Shown here: piece by piece, positions 1-9,456 of the stretch
How positions within the stretch are numbered: the stretch's first letter is position 1
Layout: each line of letters begins with the position of its first letter
Assembly: GCA_020746835.1 (NCBI GenBank)
Contig: JAGPNK010000004.1
Location: 868,001 to 932,000, forward strand
Length of the DNA stretch: 64,000 nucleotides
Source of the DNA: Stachybotrys elegans
Lineage: Eukaryota > Ascomycota > Sordariomycetes > Hypocreales > Stachybotryaceae
Reading direction: 5' to 3'
Position numbers and translations under genes: made by a program
Notes under the pieces: model-generated
Told to the model about the DNA's origin: nothing
What the model saw: the letters and a program-made list of their open reading frames with translations, nothing else
The model's database searches: none

Positions 1-19
1 GAAGCCGAGAAAGCGTGAG

Positions 20-799
20 ATGGAGGAGAGAAGACTGGAATGTTTCTCATATCTACTTCGCAAATACCCGGAAACCGCAAATTCCGTACCAGGACCAAAG
101 CTTCTAGGAATAATTCCAAGTCAACAGGTCTCCATTCTACGCCAAGCGGGGACCCTTGGGGTTTCGGAAACAGGTTTCCCCGAGGTGGATTGGTTTGTTG
201 ACATCTTCAGGCATCTCAACGACCTGGCCACCGTCCATTCTATCCAGCGTACGTTGATACTCGAACCAACCACCTATCTTCGACTTGTGATCACGGCCTG
301 GGCAAACTCTAAGACGCCATTTCCAAACCAGCATCTTCTCAGCTACTTCTGGGGCTCCCCCTTGGACAAGCTTGGGCCGTTGGAAGTCGACGACCTCCTT
401 CGGATCGACGGGGCTGTGAACTTCCTCAAAATTTGTCCCAGCATATGCTGGCCCTGGTTTGCCCAATACTTGGCGTTGATAGGGGTCTTCAGCGTCTGGT
501 CACTATACTGGCAACGCATACAAGCCTTGTCTAATAACTTCCACACGTCACAGATTTTCCATGAATACCCCATGAGGAGCGCCTTATTCGATTTTCAGGC
601 AGGTATTAACAGCGTTATAGGTTTTGGACTACTTATGGGTATAGTGGTCAATGTGTATGTGTATTGCGTTGCTCTACAAAGGAGACAGGCTCTGTGGTGG
701 ATTGGCTACTCGATTCTTTCCAATGTTGCCATTGTTATGATCCTCCTGCGGTTACTGGGAGCAATGTATCGCACTAGTCTTGCTGATCGACTAGCTTAG
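20..799 (+). CDS. Hypothetical membrane protein, possibly 5' partial
   Basis: Predicted protein of 259 residues from the ATG at 20. The frame is open to the left edge of the window, so this may be the last exon of a longer gene. I recognise no domain. The C-terminal half holds about three hydrophobic segments: roughly residues 143-162 (with a Cys-Trp-Pro-rich start), 198-218 and 226-245. This suggests an integral membrane protein with a soluble N-terminal region rich in Leu and aromatic residues. The nearest gene downstream is on the opposite strand, so nothing about function follows from context. The call as a real coding region rests on length and on the coherent hydrophobic pattern; the function is unknown. 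Confidence 0.5.
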   Translation: MEERRLECFSYLLRKYPETANSVPGPKLLGIIPSQQVSILRQAGTLGVSETGFPEVDWFVDIFRHLNDLATVHSIQRTLILEPTTYLRLVITAWANSKTPFPNQHLLSYFWGSPLDKLGPLEVDDLLRIDGAVNFLKICPSICWPWFAQYLALIGVFSVWSLYWQRIQALSNNFHTSQIFHEYPMRSALFDFQAGINSVIGFGLLMGIVVNVYVYCVALQRRQALWWIGYSILSNVAIVMILLRLLGAMYRTSLADRLA

Positions 800-1397
800 G
801 AGGACTGAATGGATTTTAGGCGTTTTTAATACAACCTTATTATATTGCGTACTTGAGATAATGCATACTTCAATTTGAGGCCAGCCTTGTCAGATCACAC
901 ACCAAAGAACGGTATGTATACACATCGAGTCTGCTAGCTGCAGGTCCCCCCTTACTACATACTCTTGTACTTGCTGCTGCTGTCGCTGCTGTAGCCCCCT
1001 TATTGTTCTCTGGCTCCGGCTAACGGGTAATGTTATCTGACAATCCCTTTATTGTTTGACTCTATTTTTTAGTCCTGCGGGCAGCAAGGCCATTATTGTT
1101 CGTATATACTACCGTTCTTCTTTCCACACTGCACGTACCTACATTATATATATTTCAATAGTTAAGAACCAGAAAGACTAGCAATCTAGAATATTATAGA
1201 CCAGCCTACGTGACAAATGACTGATTCTAGACGACAACACCTTTGAGGCCAGCTCCGTAGGTCCCTTTGTTTCCTTTGATAATGATTTCAGTGACCTTTT
1301 GTTTATGGGCGAATGTTTCTGATTTACTTGTTATGAGAATGATTCGGATGGTGCCTCCCTACATCTAACAGGTGTTTAGCCGTACAGCAGTTCAGCC
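800..1397. other. Intergenic region, convergent 3' ends
   Basis: About 600 bp between two convergent genes. It contains a short CTG/GCTGCT-rich stretch near 970-1000 and TA-rich patches near 1140-1200. I see no gene, tRNA or clear repeat. Confidence 0.5.
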
Positions 1398-2270
1398 TCA
1401 GGACTCAAAGGAGGCATACAACACCGTTTCTGCCCACTCATTCTTCGTCTTACGCTTGATCCAGTCATGGAACTCATCCGAATCAAAGTCTGTCCACTCC
1501 GTGGCCGCCTCCCACGAGTCCCGTCCCATCCTCTCCCACAGATGCTTCTGCCCGATGACGAGCTGCGGTTTGGCCCAGTACAATCTTCCAAAAAGCGGCG
1601 CCGAAAACGCAGCCGAAATCTCAAATGGCAGCCCGTCCGTCTGCAGCAGGACGGCGCACGTCAGCGACTTTGGCACACCGGCACGCAAGTTGCCGTCTCC
1701 CTCGAGCTTCCACTCCATCGCCATGTCGCCGTGCACGAATGAGGTCAATGTCGCAGCACCGACTTGCATCCGCGTCGTGGATCGCTCGAATTGAATCCCA
1801 CCGGCCGAGAATCCCGCCGTAGAAGGCTCAATGGATGCGGTAATTGTCTGAGTCAGAGGCGCCTCCGTCGAGGGGCCACGGGCTTCTTGCGGGAAGCGGG
1901 CCTTGATGAGAATTTCGGCATCTTGGTCTGCGCCACCGCCGACGCTACCGTCAGCTTGTCCTGCGATGGCTTCGTCTACGTCGAGCTTGATTGTCACCTC
2001 ATCGATGCGACGCAGGCCAAACTCGAAACCAAGAATTACGACGACCCCGGCGTGCTCGATGGCTGGGTCTCGGCCGTCTTTGAAGACACCACGCCGGACG
2101 TCGCGAACGATGGTGGTGACGCTGAACTTGGAGGACTGCGCCGTGCCTACTGTGCTGGAGTTGCCGAGGCCCAGCTGGGTGGATTCATAAGGCTCGAAGT
2201 CGCTAGTTACCACGATAGACTCGAAGCCGTCACTTGTTTCGTCGGCGCTGTTGCTCGCTGAATGTAACAT
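1398..2270 (-). CDS. Small beta-rich protein of unknown function, divergent partner of the CHAT gene
   Basis: Single-exon protein of 290 residues, starting at the ATG at 2270 (the frame also has a GTG at 2282). There is no signal peptide and no membrane helix. Most of the protein alternates hydrophobic and polar residues, as in a beta-sandwich or beta-barrel, and the last 50 residues are rich in Trp, Glu, Asp and Lys. The layout resembles an uncharacterised fungal family that I know only as hypothetical proteins with a conserved G-V-P-x-x-L block followed by a hydrophobic LL strand; the block appears here as AGVPKSLTCAVLL. The start codon is only 62 bp from that of the divergent CHAT protease gene, so the two probably share a promoter. 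Fungal gasdermin-like proteins of 250-300 residues often neighbour CHAT or subtilisin protease genes. Size and location would fit that model, but I cannot show homology. Confidence 0.65.
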   Translation of the reverse strand: MLHSASNSADETSDGFESIVVTSDFEPYESTQLGLGNSSTVGTAQSSKFSVTTIVRDVRRGVFKDGRDPAIEHAGVVVILGFEFGLRRIDEVTIKLDVDEAIAGQADGSVGGGADQDAEILIKARFPQEARGPSTEAPLTQTITASIEPSTAGFSAGGIQFERSTTRMQVGAATLTSFVHGDMAMEWKLEGDGNLRAGVPKSLTCAVLLQTDGLPFEISAAFSAPLFGRLYWAKPQLVIGQKHLWERMGRDSWEAATEWTDFDSDEFHDWIKRKTKNEWAETVLYASFES

Positions 2271-2332
2271 TGTAACGCGCACGCCTGTTTTTTTTCAGAT
2301 GGTGAGAACTGACGGTTGAGGACACAAATCTG
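2271..2332. promoter_or_regulatory. Short divergent promoter region
   Basis: Only 62 bp separate the start codons of the small beta-rich gene (minus) and the CHAT gene (plus, if its first ATG at 2333 is used). The gap contains a T8 tract followed by CAG at about 2288-2297. Such a short gap implies a shared promoter or overlapping 5' leaders, or that the CHAT protein begins further in, for example at the ATG at 2684. Confidence 0.4.
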
Positions 2333-5300
2333 ATGCCTCGGAAACCAGCGAATGAGAAGTTTCATGTCGAGTATGGTTGCTTATGCCCAGGTTCTGCAGA
2401 CCAGTGGGATCGAGGCATCAAATTTGCCGTTTACCCGGGAAAAAGTCTCAAGGCTGGCGAATGGCGACGCCCGACGTATCAGCAGCATCTCGAGCTGAAC
2501 CAGCTGAGCATGCATCTGACCAAGCCACTCATCAATATATGCGCAAGTCCCGCCCTTTTTACCACCACCTGGAGCACCAGGCATCTTGACGTCCACATCA
2601 GCGACTCCATTTCTTCATCTGTTCCCATTCCCTGTCGTCATTCATGCTTGAGAAGCGTGCGAGACTTAGAATCGATCTTCGCAATGATCCGCCGGCCTCA
2701 ACGTTTGCTTCCCACGACGAAAGAAGATGACCCCTTCTCTGGTCAATTTCCCGTCCCTGTGGTCGCTCGTGGATTCAAGTATTGGGCCAGATCTCATCAT
2801 AGACATACAACCAAAGGCGCCCTGCCAGTTGAAGACCTGGATCTTGTTCAAGTTATCGAGGCGCGTCAGCCATGGGAGCAATTGAAGCTGCCCATACTTT
2901 GCAGCTACTGTGGGGATCGCGACTTGGAAAACTTCGACGTCACCGACGTGCACTGGGAATACTTACACTGCACCAAGTGTCAGAATTATTTCCTGTGCGG
3001 TAGTTGCGTTTCGGCTCACATAGCTCATCCCATACTGCCGTCGCATCTGCTCCCGTCTGAACACGGACAGATCATCATTATCACTTCACGACCATACTGG
3101 TGGCCGTGTTTCGACGGCAGCGATATTGATCAGCTTGTCGCATTCAGAGATAAAGGGGGTAACAGCCATGACGACTTCTTTCTCTACTTCCCATGGTTCT
3201 TCCATGGCTTCGAGGGTATGGATTACGTACGCTTGGCATATCAGCGCCGGCTGCTACAGGATAGTCTGGTACACTCTCTGGCAAGCATGTCGCTGGAGAT
3301 TGACCACGCTGCCACTGACAACGTCTTTCGCTTTGTCGAGGACCCCGTTGATTGGTATATGAGGATATATGCCACCGGAAACTGGAAAGAGCTGCATCAA
3401 CGGATACAGCCGCTAGTGGACGAAAGGATACACACAGCTCGGCAGTCCCAGAAGCTGAACGTTTTCCTGGAGGAACTGCAAGGGTTCGTGCACCAGAAAT
3501 CACAAGCGTACGGTTCTGGGGACATCACCTGCAATGATTCGTTGTTGAAAGCCGCGGGACTCGCTGAGGGTGTGATTCAAGGCCCGGATAAGTTTCTGGC
3601 CTACCTTGTTCCTCTGCAGATGACGAACATTCTGAACACAGAAATCGACAAGGAAAAGGTGCAGCAGATCATACACGTGGGGGAAAATGGACTGGATGAC
3701 CCAAGTCTGGAAGCCAGTCTCCCTTCTCCTCGGCAGACCGGCGCTCTTGTATCGGCAGGGAATCTCGGAGTGTATCCGGCGCCTATCTCGAGCCATCTCA
3801 GCAATCTTATGCTTTCGGAATCACAACGGCTGTGGCCCATGTTTCGATCCATCTTCAAGGACGACGAGAGATTCGCGACGCTCAAGACGCAAGAAGCCTT
3901 CAACGACTTTACGCCATCGTTGGAACATATTGTTTGTAGCCCGAGACTGTCAAATTTCTTTTTCTTTTATAAAAAAGCTTGCATGCTGACCTCCCCCCCA
4001 AAGTCTAGTGACTGGGCTCCATTCCTCTCTCGAGATCTTAAGATTCGTACCGCACTGTACAATATTCGGTATCCAAATGTACGTCTCGCATGGCTTCTGT
4101 CAACCTGTATCTAAACCTATGTCCAGCCTGGCCCTGTGTTCACTGACAACCTGTATTTGAATAGCTTCCAACCAACCTTCACTACCTAGCTAGCCTACCA
4201 AATTCACGACCTCACGAGATTCACTTGTCGTTTTTGGGCCAAGATCTGCCCCGTTTCCGTCTACGAGGGGAGTATGACGCGATCGTCGCGCTTCAGACAA
4301 ATGCCATCAGAGCCAAACACGCCATGCACATCCCGTATACCGAAGACATCCTGGAACTCCAGCTAGCGTACCTTGAGCAAGGTTACCTGATGAAAGCGGC
4401 TTCTTGCCTACGGTATCTTAGCACAGAGCTCACCGAGATAGGTCGAACATTGGACGAGTTTGTGTCTGTGAATCCGACGGCTGCGTGCATCTTCGCCATT
4501 ACGCTGTACACCTCGTGCTTCTTCAAGGCAGACGGATGGGAGAATGCGCTCACGATAATGCCGTATCTCTTCCAGCGGCATTGTTTGGCTGCGCAGCCGG
4601 TTCAAGAGTGGATGTTCGAGAGACAGCATACTTTGAGTCAGGCACGTTTCATTGCTGATGATTTTATGGCCGGATTCTTTGTTGACATGATATATGTAGG
4701 TACGACTTGAGCTGATCTTCCATCGATTCATCCTCGAAGTATATCGGGACATCCTTAGAGACTTCTCTCGCCAGGCAGCCATTGAGCGACTTCAAAATAT
4801 ACAGACGCTTCTCGCTCCCGAGTCCGGGGATGTCAGGGTTGCGGAGCTTATGTGGCAGGCAGCGTGCCTCGAGATGGAAATCCTGAAACCCTGGGGGCGA
4901 GATCAGTATTTTGACTACGAAGCCTGTTTTAGCCTCCCCAAATACAGACATGATGGAGTTCAGTCACTCGCGATAATCGAACGCTTCAGAGCCAGCTTGC
5001 CGCCGAGCGACGAGCAACGTGGCGAGTTTGACGTGCTGAGAGGCCATGCCTGGCTTCTCGAAGCACAACTTCAGCGACAGTTGGGAGATGAATCGAAGGC
5101 ATTAATCGCGATAGATACCGCCAAAGAGCTTTATCAGGCTACGGATTGCACGGCTGGGTGTCTTGATGTGGAGCTTTTCGAGGCTCCCCTGATATATACC
5201 GCCATCGGTCCTCTTTATGACAGAGTGCGTGCACGTAATGACATGACGCGGCTCCGTTTGATTCGGAAGATGGCGGTAAATACATCAAAGGCATCGAGTA

Positions 5301-8300
5301 CATCTTCAGTGACAACCATTCACACGAGCGCCGTCACGTGGCGGAACAGGCAGGCCATCGACCTCCGTGACCTGGCTGAAGAGGCTGGAGACATGATTGC
5401 CTGCCATCGCTGGAAGATGCGCAAGTACGCCGGCGACCAAGTCGTGGGCGCCTCGGTCCAAGCATCAGAAGATGTGCTCAAGGCAGACGCAGAAGTTCAC
5501 AGCATGACTCTAACGACGCTGGCCTCGTTCAATCTGGCAAAGACATATCTAACGCTTGGCAACTATTTCGCGGCCTCATTGAACGCTATGCTGCATCTAA
5601 GTCTCACCGATATCCGAATTGACTCAGAAAGTCACCAGAGAGCCATATTGGTTGTCTTGGAGACGTTCACGGAAGCCATTGCGGCTGAACCACGCCTCCA
5701 GGAGAGGCTGCCCGAGCTGGCGAGGCGGTGGAATGGGTGGCTCCACGATCAGACGCTTCATCGCTGGCATGATGGTCAGATACGATGCGATGAGATAGAG
5801 AGATTCATCGACGGATCTTGCTTTCTGCCACTCGTCTGTGGACGAGCCGTACGCAAGCCCGAGAATGGGATCTTGAGCCGACAGAAAGACGTCGAAGAGG
5901 CATTGCTCAAGCACCTACGAATTGCTTTTGATCTGTACTCGGCCATGCCGACCTATAGCTCCTTGGCCCTTGTTCCGCGTCTATCTCGAGCGCTTGGAGC
6001 AGCAGCCACATACATAGGGAACTTGGAGTTGGCTATTCGCAGCTATGGTGAGGGCCTCAGTTGTTGTCATTCAGAAGATGAACTTTCCATACGACGGTTG
6101 AGGTCAGATGCTGGTAAAGCTATGACGCTTTTGGCCGATCGGGATCCCGAGAACTGGATACACCTGGTTGATCCTGGGCGGCGTCTTCTCGCTGCGTCGG
6201 CTGACACGACCATGATGCTCTACTCGCAGTATTCGGGGTCGGCTCTTCACGGCGCAGAGGCGCACTTGAGCCTGTTGTCATCGTTGTTGGACGAAGCCAG
6301 AGGTTGCCAGATGACTCTAGACCTCGCTAGATCTACGCCCACGGGACAGCTTGACGTTCCATTTGACCCGGAAGATGTCATTTTGCGCGTGGCGAAGTTA
6401 ACCGCTGAAGCCAACGAGGCGACAGGAATGATTGAGCGAGCATTGTAAGTGCCTCTGATGTTTATCAGGACATTCCTTTATATGCCCCATGTATACCACA
6501 GAAGTACCTATATCGACTAACAAATCACTATTTTGGAAGTGACGCCATTGTTGAAGGCGTAAAGATCCGCAGCCCCTTCGAATTGAACTACAATCTCGTC
6601 CATCTGGCCGACAGCCACATTCTGCGCGAAGCTCGCCAACTAGCTTTGGAGCTCGGGTTCATTGCGCAAGATCTCGACCAGTATGCTAATCGTCAGCGGG
6701 GCGTCTACTTGTGGTCACAGGTGCAGAGGTTCAAGGGAACGGTGCTCGGGCATCAGTACCACCAAGTCGTCCCGAGTGGCGTTCTCCAGCGTATCAAGCT
6801 CAAGCCGGACGCGTGGAAACTGTACCAGGAGGAAGAGGCTCTCAAGGAAGAGATTCCCTGGTCTACCATGGATGGTCGACTGGTCGAACATCAGATAAAG
6901 ATGCTGGACGTTGATGAGTTGCGGACTGTTCTGGAGCGACGAAGACGCAGAGGTGTGAGCATGGATGAGCTCTCAACACTCGCAGTCGGTTTGAACCGAA
7001 AATTGCAACCAGCAAAGACGGTCATCCTAATCGACTGGATTTTATATCGCGACAGGTTCTTGATTTGTGGTTTTGATGCCCTCGCGAACAAGCTTTGTAT
7101 GCTTTATCGCATCAACGGGCTGAGCGTCGTCGAGCTGGAAGATTGGGTACGAGATAACATTGACAAGGTGGAGTACCCTCTGAAAGATTCCATGAATTCC
7201 AAAGCGGCTTTGAAGAGCCTTCATGAGCTGGTGACAGCCATTGCCGCCAACTGCGAACCGGGCAGCACGCTCATCTTCTCGCCCTCGCTTTGCCTCAACC
7301 GAGTCCCGCTACACGCAATACCATACGCACACGAGGACGACGAGCCAGTCATACATTATCATCCGGTAATGTATGCGCCGAGTTGCGCTGCCTTGAAAGA
7401 CTGCGTCGAGCGGGCATTGGCGGCAGACGTATCTTCTCAACTAAAAGCCCGGCTCTTCAACTGCTACAAGACTGACGAAGAAGGCGGGACGCAGGCTATG
7501 GAAAATCTTGCTGTCCTACTGCAAAACAGCCGCGTGTCGTTTGACGTGAAAACAAGGGACGGTATTTCACGAGACGACCTCAAAGCTCTGCTTTCTGATG
7601 CCGACCTGGTGCATTTTCACGGCCATGTAAATGGAAAGAGTCTGAGTCAAACGCTCGTACTCGACGATTTAAACATGGACAACCAGAGTACAGAAGAAGC
7701 ACCGGATCCTGAGCAAGGGGACGGCAATGCAACTTCTTCTACGACGACGGGGTCTGGAGAGCCTGATACCTCGACCCAGACTTGGAAGCCTGCAGATGGC
7801 GGCTCGACAGAGTTCAAAATCCAAGACATATACTCATCTACATTACTGGCCCGTCTCGTGTTCCTCATCGGATGCGGATCTGGCCAGCTGGTAGTAAGTC
7901 GAGGCGATGACGCACTTGGCCTTGTCAACGGCTTTCTTTCCGCCGGGGCGACGACCGTCATTGGTACATTGTGGCCCCTGGATAATCAAGATGGAAGAGA
8001 CTTCATGGCGGAGTTTTACACGGCTGCCTTTGGGAAATATGGGACCACAAATGAAGAGGCTAACTCGTTGACGGAGCTCGTTGATATGGCGGCAGCTATT
8101 CAGGACTCAGTGCTAAAAATGAGAACCTGCAAGAGACCAGCATGCGTCTTGAGAAAGAGCCCAGAGAGAAGGCTTCGGTGTCATCCCACTACACCGTATC
8201 ACTGGGCATCCTTTGTTGGCTGGGGCAGCTGGGTTCTTCGCGTTCCCCAGGTTGGAGAGCAAAGATCAACGTGTTGTGAGATATCACAGATGTGTCAACA

Positions 8301-8313
8301 AGATGCTACGTAG
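2333..8313 (+). CDS. Zinc-finger / TPR-like / CHAT caspase-like protease
   Basis: About 1,900 residues in four exons: 2333-4078, 4165-4695, 4739-6444 and 6540-8313. The introns 4079-4164 and 6445-6539 have good GT-AG ends and branch sites. The 43-bp intron 4696-4738 is doubtful and could instead be a 1-nt frameshift. Near residues 190-238 there is a Cys/His cluster (CxxC, CxxC, CxxC, then three His) like a ZZ or B-box finger. The middle is alpha-helical with TPR-like pairs, for example near 5040-5140, 5520-5610 and 5990-6070. The C terminus is a CHAT domain: catalytic His in HFHGH (second His of that block, codon 7624) and Cys in LIGCGSG (codon 7873), followed by the typical GAxxVIGTLWPL block. 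CHAT domains are caspase-superfamily peptidases. The frame from 8228 to 8353 encodes a more protein-like tail than the annotated end, so there may be a 1-nt frameshift near 8230. The start could be the ATG at 2684. A cell-death or allorecognition role is inferred. Confidence 0.85.
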
Positions 8314-8353
8314 GTATGCACAAGTGTTTGAAAAGCTTCAACCAGTTGTGTGA

Positions 8354-9456
8354 TGCCCTGAGATGTTGCGAGAGGCATTTGCGTCACAAGTACCAGAGGA
8401 AGCCTGAGAGCGCGATGCTAACATCATGGCCACCGCACGGTGGATACTCTGGCACGGACAAACTCTCTTCAAGCTGATTCTACATGACCATTTTGAAGAC
8501 GGAAGTGAGAGCGACAAGGGAAACTGGTACTTTGGAAAGGGCTTTTCTGGACCATCAATGCAAGCTCGCTCCATTGAAAGATGGCACTCATGGCAGAGTG
8601 GCTGTGAGGCTCCAGGAATCCGTGATGATGCAAGTGAGGAATGGAAAGGGGTTGCAAAACGAGCGTCTCGATGGTGGGGTGAATGGAGAACAGTACGCCA
8701 TTTTGAATCTTCTCTATGAGCTGACGTGTTGTGCAATTGTTTTAATGGAATCATTAACAGTTATAAAACTTTATGACCAGAAACTTTGTGTTATCTTTCG
8801 TTTATACTGGATAGGCTTAAACCAAAGGCACGGGTGTGGTCTTCTGGATGCCTTTGAGACTCACCACGACACGGGAAGCCAATCTAGGCTTCTAGGTTTT
8901 CATGTTTCTTCGGCGAGGACGGTTCTATCATATCGTCCGTTGGTAGGCTCCAATTCTTATGGCTGGAGGAACTCACAGGCATGATTACAAGACTCCGAGG
9001 CATTGCTATTCCGCAAGGCGCTTTACCTAGGGCGTTTGTGATGTTGCTCCCCCTCTCCCAAGATGGGATCAGTTTCTACCCAATTGGGCACCAGCTTATC
9101 AAGTGTGGTTTGGTTTCGTTCACACTCAGCACCGCGAACCTTATATTTTCAGGTCTCCCTTCATTTATATTTCTTCAAGAAACAGGGGCCCATCTAGTGT
9201 AAGTCGTGCACCTGGTTGCTCGATCAGATATGGAAGGCGAGACAGAAACGCACCATGGCCATCTTAGAGGCCGGAGAGAAGTCGCCATGAAGGAGGTTTT
9301 CTTATCCGGACGCAAGTATTCATGCGAAATCTTTCCGTACGGTGAGTATATGGATGACGATAACCACAGAATTGCTATCGAGGGTAGCTAAGACTGGCAG
9401 ACTACTATATGCGAATTCTCAAGACGAGATCGCAGACGTAGACCTTGACAACAAAC
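8354..9456. other. Intergenic region without a convincing gene
   Basis: About 1.1 kb. Open frames of 60-166 codons occur (for example 8484-8984 and 9206-9391), but they overlap one another on both strands, lack recognisable motifs and show no clear splice structure. I do not call a gene. The last 100 bp before 9457 should contain the promoter of the HET gene. Confidence 0.4.

Noticed and set aside
1398..2270. Calling the small protein beside the CHAT gene a gasdermin
   Set aside because: Only size, beta-rich pattern and position agree; I could not identify defining sequence blocks, so it remains a hypothesis in the findings.
8484..8984. Plus-strand 166-codon frame downstream of the CHAT gene
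   Set aside because: Not continuous with the CHAT protein by any splice site and no domain character; several competing frames in the same DNA.
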